From: Saussurea involucrata | Taxonomy: Eukaryota > Streptophyta > Magnoliopsida > Asterales > Asteraceae | Direction: 5' to 3' | Assembly: GCA_033807775.1 (NCBI GenBank) | Contig: CM066324.1 | Location: forward strand, 133,291,501-133,355,500 | Length of the DNA stretch: 64,000 bases | In this document: positions 11,120 through 20,513 of the stretch, piece after piece | Layout: each line of letters begins with the position of its first letter | Numbering within the stretch: the stretch's first letter is position 1 | Position numbers and translations under genes: made by a program | The notes under the pieces: model-generated | Seen by the model: the letters and a program-made list of their open reading frames with translations, nothing else | Database searches by the model: none | What the model was told of the DNA's origin: nothing

Positions 11120-14100
11120 CTATCCGTCAAAAGGTTCTTCCTTGATGAGAAGTTCATCGAGGGTCTTTGATGTGGGAATCATCCAGTCAGGGACATCTAC
11201 TCCTTGATTCTTTTTCTTCAGAGCTTCTTCAAAAATCAAGGGCTTCAGGTGTCTAGCTTTAATGTCGCGTCTGACTTCACACCAGTGTATGAGATCTCTG
11301 AGTTGTTCGATGGGAGCGAGGTGGAGCTTAGAGATACGTTGAAAGTGATGGTTTCTTTCGTAGTCTAGAAAGAATATACCATAAGGATCACTTACAACTC
11401 TGCCAGGAATGAAAGTTTCTCCAGGTGGTAGGGAGGTGTCAAGCGCTGAGAGATCAGCATCAGGGCCAAGAACTTCAACACGAGAGAAACTAATACCTGT
11501 TTCATTCCGTATAAGAGGACCTGAGTCTGAGACATTCTTTTCCTTAGCAGAGACTTTTCTTTGTTGAGGAAGAAGAGTAGAAGGAGGAATATCCACAGCA
11601 GAAGAAACCAGGTCGATCTGTTTGTTTAAGATCTTCTCGACATGGATTTTGAACTTTGAGCGCGATCCCTGAATGGCTAATTTCGTTTCTAACCAGTCAG
11701 AGAGACCAAACTTTTCTAAGGTAGCAGCATAGAAGGTTTGCTTGGTTTTGTCTTCTCTGTAGACATCCACTTCAACAACAGGAACGTCTACGTATAGTCT
11801 TCCTCTAATGTTTACTTTGATGATTTTGGATGGTCTAGATCGATAGGTCAGCATTTGTTTAGCCCATTCCAAAGTCGTATAAGAGACCTTAGTCTTTTCT
11901 CTAACGATCTTTTGAGCATCATCCCATAGCTGACGTTGAACATCAATGGGAACTCTTTTCAGCTTGGGGTCTTTTATTGATCGTTGAGTAAGCTGGATGG
12001 CGTATTCTCTGTCTTTTTCTTCAGCTTCCCTTCTTTCAGCGATTAGGCGTTCAGCTCTGAGGTGTTCCTTGTATTCCTTTTGGAAAACTCTGAACTTTGG
12101 AGGAACGGAAGGAAGTTGATCACACTTCAGAATAATTCGCTGATCTTCGAGTCTCTTGATCATTTCATCTCTCTTTTCTTGATCCTCTTCACTTAGCTTT
12201 TGAGGAGCCAAGGAAGGTCTGTTTTTGTGAGAGAGCATCTGTTCTTCAGGTTCATCAGTCTCAGAGATCAAATCTAAGACCGGGATTATTTCTTCAGCGT
12301 TGGGAGCTGGGATTATTGTTGGTGAAGTCGCAGCTATAGGAACTTCAGCGATATCCTCAAACATGGGAGAGGACTAGCTAAAACACAGCGATCTTACAGG
12401 TAAGAACATGGGTAGAAAACAGATAGAGAAAGAGTGGGATAAAGTGTATGGAGGTTTGGAGAGAGTAGAACTGATAAAGTGTATAGAGGAGGGATGTGGA
12501 GTAAGGAAGAGGTTAATGTACCTGACAAACCGGCTTTTTAAGCAAGATCATCAGATTTTCATTTTCAGCGACACTTTTTCCTTTGCCCTTGTCAGCTTCA
12601 GATGCTGATGGCTTTGTCTTTGTCCGCTCCCCTGTAGGTTCATTTATCAGAATACCTCCAAGAGCTTTAGATCTCTGAGCAGGCTTGACGATAAAAGAGT
12701 CATCATCATCATCATCTTCATCATCATCATTCTTTGGAGAAGAGGATGGTTCATCATCAGATAAGTCGATGGCTTCTTCATCTTCAGCTTCAGACTCAGT
12801 TTCTTCAGCTTCTTCTTCGAGTTGCTCCCCCTCAGATACATAGGTAAGCTTCTCGGTTCCCTCAGGGTGTTCATCTTCCTGAGGTCCAGCGGCTGCTTCA
12901 ATTGTCTTCTCACCCTCTTCAGTAAAGATGAGGTCTTCAGTCTTCTCTCCCCTGATAGATTCATCATGGAAAAGGTCTTCAGCGCTCTTGGAGAGGTCTT
13001 CAACGCTCTTCTCCCCCTCTTTATCATGATGAGTGGGGGAGGAATGTGATGATTCAGCAGCTTGTGTGGTTTCCATGTCTTCTTGGCCAGGGATCCCCAC
13101 ACAGATTTCAATCGCTGATAATCTGGTTTCTAGACCAGAAATACCATGATTGATCTTCACGAGTTCAGCACGATCCGCCGTAGTAAAAGATGGAGGTGCA
13201 GAGGCAGGTGCAGGAGCAGGTGCAGGGGCGGTCGTGTTGGTCAGGATCTGCTGCAACAAAGTGTTCATAGAGGTGATGTCATTCTTCATCGTATTGACAT
13301 CAGTCTTCACAGAACTCATGTCAGTCTTGACGGAGCTGACATCAGTCTTTACAGCTGACATGTCACCTTCGAGTTTGCCAACCGATGTCTTCAGCGTTGT
13401 GACTTTGCTGGACATGGTGTCAACTGACTTTTTGATGGCGAGGTAGTCGGTGTAGATGTCAGAGAGAACCTTGGCAAAGTCGGTGAGTGATTTATCAACC
13501 TTCTCCAAGTCAGCTTTGGAGGCATTCTTTTCGACGACAGTTGTCAGCTTTGTAAGATTCTCTCCAGCGTTTGTTACAGCTGAAGAGTTGTCGGAAAGAG
13601 TAGTAGTGAGACCTGTCAGCGTCGTCTCTATTGTCTTCAGAGAGGCGTTGATGTCTCTCAAATTAGGACCTGTAACATATAAGAACTTGTGAACAGAGGA
13701 AAGCTCAGAAGTTTGGGGTTCAGTTACAGTGTATAGGGGTTGGTGTATACCTGCAGGAGGATTGGTGAATTCATCAAAATCTCGGGTGCCTGAGTACAGT
13801 TCCATGTCGTCAGCTAACGTGCGTGGACGTATGGTCATCTCTGCAGGTCCTATGCCCATCACTCTTTGAAGAGTATTTTCTTTAGCTTCTGGAGGAATGA
13901 CAGGTGCTTCAGTGATAACTGGAGTGGAGTCCAAATGAGTAGAGGGAGAAGCGAAGGATAAGAATGGAGGTTGGTTACTGAGTTCAGCGTTGGATTCGCT
14001 GAGAATCACTTCATCAGTCTTTTGAGAGACTGAAGGAGGTTGGGTAGATTCCAAGTTTGTAACCTCAGCGTTTGGATACGCTGAAGTTGGGATAGAGTGG

Positions 14101-15263
14101 GTGGCTTATTCAGCTGTGGCAGAGCGTACCACTGAACTTTCCTTCAGCCCAACAAGAGGAGCTGAGGAGTCTTTAGCAATAGATTGCTGGGGTTGCTCTT
14201 TGGTTTTCTTAGTTCTTTTGGAACAAAGTTGGGTGTCAGAGTGTTTCCTTTTAAGAGAAGGAATGGTGGTTGCAGCTGGGGTATCAGCGGTGGGTTTGTC
14301 CGCTGAAGGAGCTACAAAAGTAGAAGAAGTGGGGTTTAGAAGAGTTAGAAGAGTAGAAAGACGTACCTCATTTTCCATCGGCTTGAAGTCGAGAATCTTA
14401 GGGCCGACCTGAGAGAGTTTCAGGTCACCCTCTGATGGGTAGCTGTCCTTCAGGCCTTTTTGGAATACGGCGCTGATGAATCGAGGATAGGGAACCCATG
14501 GAGATCTGTCAGCGATGGAGTCCACTCTGAGTACCAGGTCATCATAGATAATCGATGCCCAATCTATATGTAGACCTTTCAGCAATGCATATCCCATTGC
14601 TTGTTGAGGCTTAGCGGCTTGGTCAGAGGAGCCAGTCTTGGCAGTCATGCAACTGATCACATGGGCGAAGATGAAATTCATCTCGCTGGGCATTTTCGAT
14701 TTCTTGATAATGGTCAGCTTCTTCTCGGGCTTCATGTCCCTTCCAGTTTCCCATACATAGCCCATTGCATCGAAGAATGCAATGATGGCTTCCCTGTCTG
14801 AGTTTTTCTTGGGGTCAGGGAGAGGAACAAAAGGTTTTTCTTTGGTGGCCAAGGGAAGGTTCAGGGCTTTGCGAATGATGGCAGGTGTAATCTTCATAGT
14901 GCCATATTCGATATCGCAGAGGATGCAGTCAATTGTTTTTGAGGGGTCTTTGGCTGATGGTAGCTGAGAGTGTCTGGCAGAGTACCAGAATTGGGATAGC
15001 AAAAGCTGATGTGCAGGAGGTGTTATGGTCAGGGCTGTGAAGATGGAGCAGTTCTTTAGGAAGTTTACAGCATCATCTAGATGTGTAACTTGCTTTCGAG
15101 GAGGAAACTCGAGAAGCGCATAGAGGTTATTTATCTTTGTCCAATCCAGTTTGTCAAGAGAGAACTTGACCTGAGGAGCCTTGAGGATTTCCACTTCCTC
15201 AGCAGTATCATCAGCAGCAGTGTTCTCAGCGATGGTGTTCTTGGGAATGTCAGAAGATGCCAT
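11120..15263 (-). pseudogene. Accessory (env-position) gene of element A, three open blocks with a probable intron
   Basis: Function unknown; it sits where Sireviruses carry extra or envelope-like ORFs. Reading starts at ATG 15263 (MASSDIPKN). Block 1 (to 14106) holds a domain with QFWYSARHS and PAIIRKALNLP, typical of plant retrotransposon extra ORFs. It ends at a TAA where copy B reads through with Gln, so this is a nonsense mutation, not a natural border. Block 2 (to 12522) is a coiled-coil-like region rich in Thr/Ser/Lys repeats, followed by an acidic run (NDDDEDDDDDDS). Block 3 (12373-11120) is charged and helical, ending LLIKEEPFDG. Between blocks 2 and 3, CAG/GTACAT (donor at 12521) and GCTAG (acceptor ending 12374) would remove 148 bp and keep the frame. 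About 1,340 codons if joined. No obvious transmembrane segments or signal peptide, so a true envelope role is doubtful. Confidence 0.7.
12374..12521 (-). other. Candidate intron 2 of the accessory gene in A
   Basis: Minus-strand donor CAG/GTACATTAAC and acceptor TTTTAGCTAG/TCC, 148 bp, phase 0 on both sides. The unspliced frame stops six bases into the intron (TAA). The same signals occur in copy B with a 139-bp spacing. Inferred from sequence only. Confidence 0.5.
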
Positions 15264-15266
15264 TTT

Positions 15267-15665
15267 CTGTATCATCAGTTCAACCAAAGATTAACAAATA
15301 AGAATAATCTTAATGTGGAAAGATTTTCCAATAAGATGGTTCGAATTTTGTCCATTTCATTCAGACAAAATATCTTAATGAAGATTAGGGTTTTTCTTGT
15401 TTTTGAAAAACGAAATGCAAACCCAAAAAAAATCTTGTTTTCCAGTTTCCTTTGAAGATTGGGATTCTGGAAAAAAACGAATGAAGAACAAGTTTAAGAT
15501 TTTTGCATTTAAACTTGAAGAACAACCATGAAATGGTTGTGTTCATAAAACCATGAAAGAAAATGATTTCATTTTTAAGAAGTTCTTTTGTTTGATCTTG
15601 TTAAAACAATGAGAAGATCAGAAACAAGTTATTTGCATTTGGTAAATAATAAGAACATATTAACC
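15267..15665 (-). other. Candidate 5' leader intron of the accessory gene in A
   Basis: Minus-strand donor CAAAG/GTTAATATG at 15665 and acceptor GATACAG at 15267, three bases before the ATG. The 399-bp body is T-rich on the sense strand, as plant introns are. Copy B has the same ends (403 bp). Confidence 0.45.
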
Positions 15666-15772
15666 TTTGATAACAGTTGTTCTTGAAAAATTCGAGAGCA
15701 AAATGCAACAGTGAATTCTTTCTTTGCTTGGAGGAGAAGTTCGCGTAAAAGGAAAATATAAACCAAGAAATT

Positions 15773-15929
15773 GTTTATATAGAGAGATTAGAAAGAGAAA
15801 ATCTTGAGCGGGAAAAGATTTTCATCATGACACGGACACGTGTTTGCATTTGATTGGCGAGTAAACGAAACGTGCAAACGTGTGTCAGAAAGAATAACGT
15901 GTCAGGGCTTATCTGTTGTAATGACGTCA
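15773..15929 (-). promoter_or_regulatory. Candidate internal promoter of the accessory gene in A
   Basis: On the minus strand: palindrome TGACGTCA (15929-15922, bZIP C-box), ACACGTGTC (15843-15835, G-box/ABRE type) and TATA box CTCTATATAAAC (15784-15773). A transcription start about 30 bp downstream would leave an 80-base first exon before the leader intron. Copy B keeps all three words at nearly the same spacing. Confidence 0.5.
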
Positions 15930-16229
15930 CAACTGTCCTTTCACATTCTTGGATGTCTCTGAGGTTTTGAAAGACTCAGGGACACTTTTGAAAACATGAA
16001 GCACTGAATAGAAATATCAGTGTTGGTTTTAGAAATTTCAAAGTATCGCTGATAAGGAAGAGATATTCAGCGATGTAATTTATTTTGAAATCTTGCATAC
16101 ATGCGATTGTCAGAGAGAGAAACATACCTTGATATCAGCTAATCAAGTTTATTAAGAGAGAAGATGATAGAGTGGGTTATACAAGCTGATTTTATCCTAT
16201 TGCTGATCAAATGTGAATCGCTGAAGATT

Positions 16230-17040
16230 TTACTCTTCAAAATTCAGCATTCCAAGCTCGCTGATGAGAAAGTTGAACCTTGTCTCATCAAGAGGTTTGG
16301 TGAACAGATCAGCTAACTGATAATCAGTTGGGATAAAGTGAAGTTCTATATCACCATTCATCACATGATCTCTGATAAAGTGATACCTGATTTCGATGTG
16401 TTTTGTCTTTGAGTGTAGCACTGGATTATTTGCTATAGCGATGGCACTTGTGCTGTCGCAATAGATTGGAATATTTGAGAGCTGAGGGTCATAGTCAAGT
16501 AGTTGATTTATCATCCACAAGACCTGAGAACAACAGCTTCCAGCGGCTACATACTCAGCTTCAGCTGTGGAGGTGGACACTAAGTTTTGCTTTTTACTTG
16601 TCCAACTTACCAGCTTTCCACCCAGGAGCTGACATCCTCCTGTGGTGCTTTTCCTATCCATTCTGCAACCTGCAAAATCACTATCTGAATAGGCAATTAG
16701 ATCGAATCCTGAGTCTTTGGGATACCAAAGACCTAGATTCGTTGTACCCTTAAGATATCAAAAAAATCGCTTTACAGCTTTCATATGAGATATCTTAGGT
16801 TCAGCTTGATATCGTGCACACAAACATGTTGCATACATAATATCGGGTCGGCTAGCTGTAAGATACAAAAGAGAGTCGACCATCCCACGGTACAGCGTGA
16901 CATTAACAGGAATACCCTTAGTATCCTTATCAAGTGTCAGCGGTGGTGCCATAGGGGTTTTCATAGCTGAACTTTCAGTTAAGTCGAATTTCTTCAGCAT
17001 ATCTTTAACATACTTTCCCTGATTAATGAAAGTTCCTTTT
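16230..17040 (-). pseudogene. pol of element A, distal part (end of reverse transcriptase and RNase H)
   Basis: Continues the pol interrupted by element C. It reads through TASRPDIMYATCLCARYQ (end of reverse transcriptase), then hits a TGA at 16760-16758 and continues in the same frame into RNase H, with STAEAEYVA and YCDSTSAIAIANNP as the metal-binding region, and ends ISELGMLNFEE at 16230. The 5' flank at 17036-17040 (CTTTT) is the target duplication of element C. Apart from the stop and the insertion, the domain is well kept. Confidence 0.85.
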
Positions 17041-18170
17041 TGTTGGTGCAAGTGTGCCACATCTCTATATATTTATTTTGATGATTCCAAACACACCGTA
17101 TTATTGTTTTTCTAACAATCTTATCCAAGTGTGCAGTTAATTGGACAACATGAAGATTTTATCTGAAGAGTCCAAGCCTGGTGTTTATGTCGTCATTATT
17201 TATATATATCTCATAATGATAAACACCCTAAAATAATATACCACTTGGATATTTATAAAACCTTAAATACTGTTTTTAAATTAAAGATATTTAAATTTTA
17301 TTTAAAACTAAAGTTTTATTAAAATTATTAAAATAATTTTTTAAATTAATTTGTCAACCTCAAATCTGGTTTCACATCTTCTTTTACTGTTCATTCTTTT
17401 TTTTGAAGAAGTTTCAGCCGAAAGCAACCAGCGCTGCCATACTCCCCTTGTACGATGTGTCAGGCGGTATACCGCCAAGGACACCGCGGTATACCGCGGC
17501 TGGATGTCTGGTGTCAGGCTTTTGCAGGTTGACTTCCTTTTGTCAGGATCACCTTTTCTGGGCGGTATACCGCGCCCATATAGGCGGTATACCGCGGTGA
17601 ACTTTTGACCGTTGCCACGTCCAGCTTAAATACATGCAGCTTCTCAGCATTTATGTATATAGACAAGCAGACATTGAATACCTAGCTTCCAAAAGGATTA
17701 CTCAGCTCCTCATCTCATTTAATAACTTATTCAAGTTATAATTTTTGAGTGATCAATCTCTCACAAATCCAAGTGTTATACTTATACAAGAGTGATTAAC
17801 ATTGTGAGATATATTCTCTTGTAAGTATTTGAATAGTGTGAGTGATTCACGTTCTCAAGCAAAAGCAAGAGATTTTATTATCATTGTATCAAGGTTTGTG
17901 TTCTACCATAAAGAACACTTATAGTGAATCAGTGTGTCGAGAAGTGTCTCGGCAAGTGGACTAGCCAGCCAGTTGGTGGTGAACCACTTTAAATCTCGGT
18001 GTCGGTATCAACGTTCTCTACCCTTATCTCTTTATATTCCCGTTGTGCACTTAATTTTATTTATATATTTGTTGTGCATGCAATATTTATTGTTGATTTT
18101 GATAAGAGAATTTTTATTCGTGAAATATTTTTAAATACAACCTTTACCCCCCCCTAAGGTTGTCCTAACA
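17041..18170 (+). repeat. 5' LTR of element C
   Basis: 1,130 bp, starts TGTTGGTGCAAGTGTG and ends TTGTCCTAACA. U3 carries four palindromes built on CGGTATACCG: 17463-17476, 17484-17499, 17562-17573 and 17584-17595. A TATA-like GTATATAG lies near 17655. A C-run of 8 bases precedes the end. Short ORFs inside it (17351-17608, 17403-17600) follow the palindromes and are not taken as genes. Confidence 0.93.
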
Positions 18171-18172
18171 AT

Positions 18173-18184
18173 TGGTATCAGAGC
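18173..18184 (+). other. Primer-binding site of element C
   Basis: TGGTATCAGAGC two bases after the LTR, complementary to initiator-Met tRNA. Confidence 0.93.
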
Positions 18185-18239
18185 AGGTTGCAAGTTTTTT
18201 TTAAAATCATTGTATTTTTAAAACTTGTTCCTATTTTAA

Positions 18240-20162
18240 ATGGCAACCTCTGAGGGAATTATTTCTACAAAAATTCCGCAAATTGACACCGAAAATTTTG
18301 GTCTTTGGGCAAATCTTTTTGAATGCTACGTTCGTGGTAAAAGTCGAAAAATTTGGGACATTATTAAAAATGGAGATTATAAACCCACCAAAACCAAAGA
18401 TGGAGTAATTAGTGAAAAACCAGTAGCGGAATGGTCCGCCGCTGAGGATGCTTGGGTTTGCTTAAATTTTGAAGCTAAAAATATTCTTTTTTCGGCACTT
18501 ACTAAAGATGAGATTGAACGTGTTTATTCTTGTGAAACTGCTCACGATATTTGGGAAAATCTAAATAACACTCATAGAGGAAATTCTCAAGTCAAAAGCT
18601 CAAAAATAAATATTCTTGTACATGATTATGAAATGTTTGAGATGTTAAAAGATGAGTCAATCGACTCAATGTTTAAACGTTTTAACCTTATCATGGTGAG
18701 CTTGAAAGGTCTTGGTAGAACTTATCCAAACGAAGATTACGTACGAAAAATTCTTCGAGCGCTTCCTCCGGAGTGGATGCCGAAAATCACATCGTTGGAA
18801 GACTCCCGTGACCTCTCAATGATGAAATTAGATGATCTCATTGGAAATCTCAAAGTGCATGAAATTGCACTAAAAAGGAACAAAGATCGGGAGCATGATA
18901 AAAAGAAATCGTTGGCACTTAAAGCTTCAACTTCAAGTGACGAGAAGGAGAAGAAGAAAAAGAAGGAGAAAGCTAGCTCCTCAAAGGATCAACCCGAACA
19001 TCTTGACGATGTAGCCATGTTGGTAAGAAATTTTTCTAAATTTTTAGCTAACAAAAAGTTTTCAAGAAATGATAGGTTTCAAAGAAAAGGAGATTATCGC
19101 CGTGGTGGAGAAAACCGAAGCCGAAAGTTCCATAAACGGAACGACAAAATAAATAAAAATGGCGAATCAAGTGATGATGAAGAAGCCAAGAAAAAGAAGG
19201 GCTTTTGCTACTCATGTGGAGACAAGGATCACTATGCCAACGAGTGTCCAAAAAGAAATAAACCTAAACTCAAGAAGGAGAAAGCCTTCGTTGGAGGCGC
19301 GTGGAGCGCAAGTGAAGATGAAAATGAGTATGAAGCCACTTGTCTCATGGCGGAAGGCGACGATGAGGTAAACTCGTGTTACTCAAATTACTCTAGCGAT
19401 GATGAAAGTAATGATGATGATGATCTTGATATGTTAAATGATGCCTTTCAAAAAATGGTTATGCTTACAAATAATTATAAAAATGAGAACGCAAAACTAA
19501 AGGAAGAATTATTATTAAGTAAAAAGGAAATTCATGACAGCAAACAAAAAATTGCATGCGATAATGAAAAAATCATAAATTTAGAAAATAAATTAAGTGA
19601 AAAATATGTTTGCAATTCTTGTGACATTTTAAATAAAGAAATTGCATGCCTTGAGAAAAGAATAGTTGAAAATGATTTATGTGCTAGTTGTGATGTGCTT
19701 AAAAAGGAAAATGCATGTTTAAAAGAAAAATGTGATAAACATGAAAAAGATAATTTGTTAGCACATGCCTTTCAAAGTAGCAATGAGAAAGTGCTTAAAA
19801 TGTTAAAAATGTCAAATAGCACTAATTGTAGAAAAGGCGTTGGTTCCAATATGTGTAAAGATAAGTGCTTATGTATGCCTATCAAAAGATATTTTGAACC
19901 ACCTAAAAATGTTGAAATGAGAAAACCGTATATGCAAAAATCCTCATATATGTCCAACATAAATAATGTGAATTATAAGTCTAGGAAATCTTATGCATGC
20001 ATGTATGATAGTAAATTTTCTAGACCAAAAAATAGTGTGAATATGCATGCTCCTTTTTACGTCTTTGATAAATATGATCGTAAAATTAAAATGGTACCAA
20101 AGTGGATTCCTAAAGGCTCCTTTAGTGTTGATAATCCCGGTGGCATGCGTTTATGGCTTTAA
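18240..20162 (+). CDS. gag of element C
   Basis: A 640-residue particle protein. The ATG at 18240 is the first after the primer site (MATSEGIISTKIPQIDTENF). An N-terminal UBN2/capsid domain spans roughly residues 20-220 (CETAHDIWENL, ILRALPPEW). A Lys-rich linker follows, then one zinc knuckle CYSCGDKDHYANEC around residues 323-336, an acidic stretch (DDESNDDDDLD), and a long coiled-coil region (about 390-510) with repeated Cys-containing units. The C-terminus reads KMVPKWIPKGSF, a usual gag ending in this group, and stops at TAA 20160-20162. It would act in the cytoplasm to package the element RNA. No break seen. Confidence 0.92.
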   Translation: MATSEGIISTKIPQIDTENFGLWANLFECYVRGKSRKIWDIIKNGDYKPTKTKDGVISEKPVAEWSAAEDAWVCLNFEAKNILFSALTKDEIERVYSCETAHDIWENLNNTHRGNSQVKSSKINILVHDYEMFEMLKDESIDSMFKRFNLIMVSLKGLGRTYPNEDYVRKILRALPPEWMPKITSLEDSRDLSMMKLDDLIGNLKVHEIALKRNKDREHDKKKSLALKASTSSDEKEKKKKKEKASSSKDQPEHLDDVAMLVRNFSKFLANKKFSRNDRFQRKGDYRRGGENRSRKFHKRNDKINKNGESSDDEEAKKKKGFCYSCGDKDHYANECPKRNKPKLKKEKAFVGGAWSASEDENEYEATCLMAEGDDEVNSCYSNYSSDDESNDDDDLDMLNDAFQKMVMLTNNYKNENAKLKEELLLSKKEIHDSKQKIACDNEKIINLENKLSEKYVCNSCDILNKEIACLEKRIVENDLCASCDVLKKENACLKEKCDKHEKDNLLAHAFQSSNEKVLKMLKMSNSTNCRKGVGSNMCKDKCLCMPIKRYFEPPKNVEMRKPYMQKSSYMSNINNVNYKSRKSYACMYDSKFSRPKNSVNMHAPFYVFDKYDRKIKMVPKWIPKGSFSVDNPGGMRLWL

Positions 20163-20513
20163 ATGTGTTACATATTATATATATAATTTGAATATAATTT
20201 ATTGTATATATTATATATAAGTAATATAATAGTATATGTACTTTTATATTGTTTATATATCTGTACTGTTTATATATATATATACCTACGCACTACATAT
20301 ATATATACTTTGTGTGTTTAATATATTATATATATATTAATATTGTTTGATGTATTATATATATATTAATATTGTGTAATGTATTATATATATATATTCT
20401 GTTTGACTTTATATATATATGCATGTTGGTTGACATTGAAACTAATTGTCAAGGACCCATAAGATGTGGGGACCATAAAAGTTGTACTTTAAATGTTGTA
20501 GATAAATCTTGAT
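20163..20513 (+). repeat. AT-rich spacer between gag and pol of element C
   Basis: About 350 bp dominated by TATATA runs (20163-20420), then a short mixed stretch. Gag and pol are in the same frame, but this spacer contains many stops. Most copia elements have no such gap. It may be a microsatellite expansion or an intron: an acceptor-like TTGTTGTAG just upstream of the pol ATG would be in frame, but I find no convincing donor. Confidence 0.6.

Noticed and set aside
13150..13692. Plus-strand ORFs at 13150-13446 and 13456-13692
   Set aside because: Shadows of the minus-strand coiled-coil block of the accessory gene; low-complexity antisense.
14106..14412. Separate gene border between accessory blocks 1 and 2 in A
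   Set aside because: Copy B reads through this position, so the stop is a mutation in A and not a natural gene end.
17351..17608. 85-codon ORF in the LTR of C, repeated at 24035-24292
   Set aside because: It lies in U3 and follows the GGTATACC palindromes; the duplication is due to the LTR pair, and the protein has no recognisable features.
18173..18184. TGGTATCAGAGC as part of a tRNA gene
   Set aside because: Only the complement of the tRNA 3' end is present next to an LTR; it is a primer-binding site, and no cloverleaf follows.
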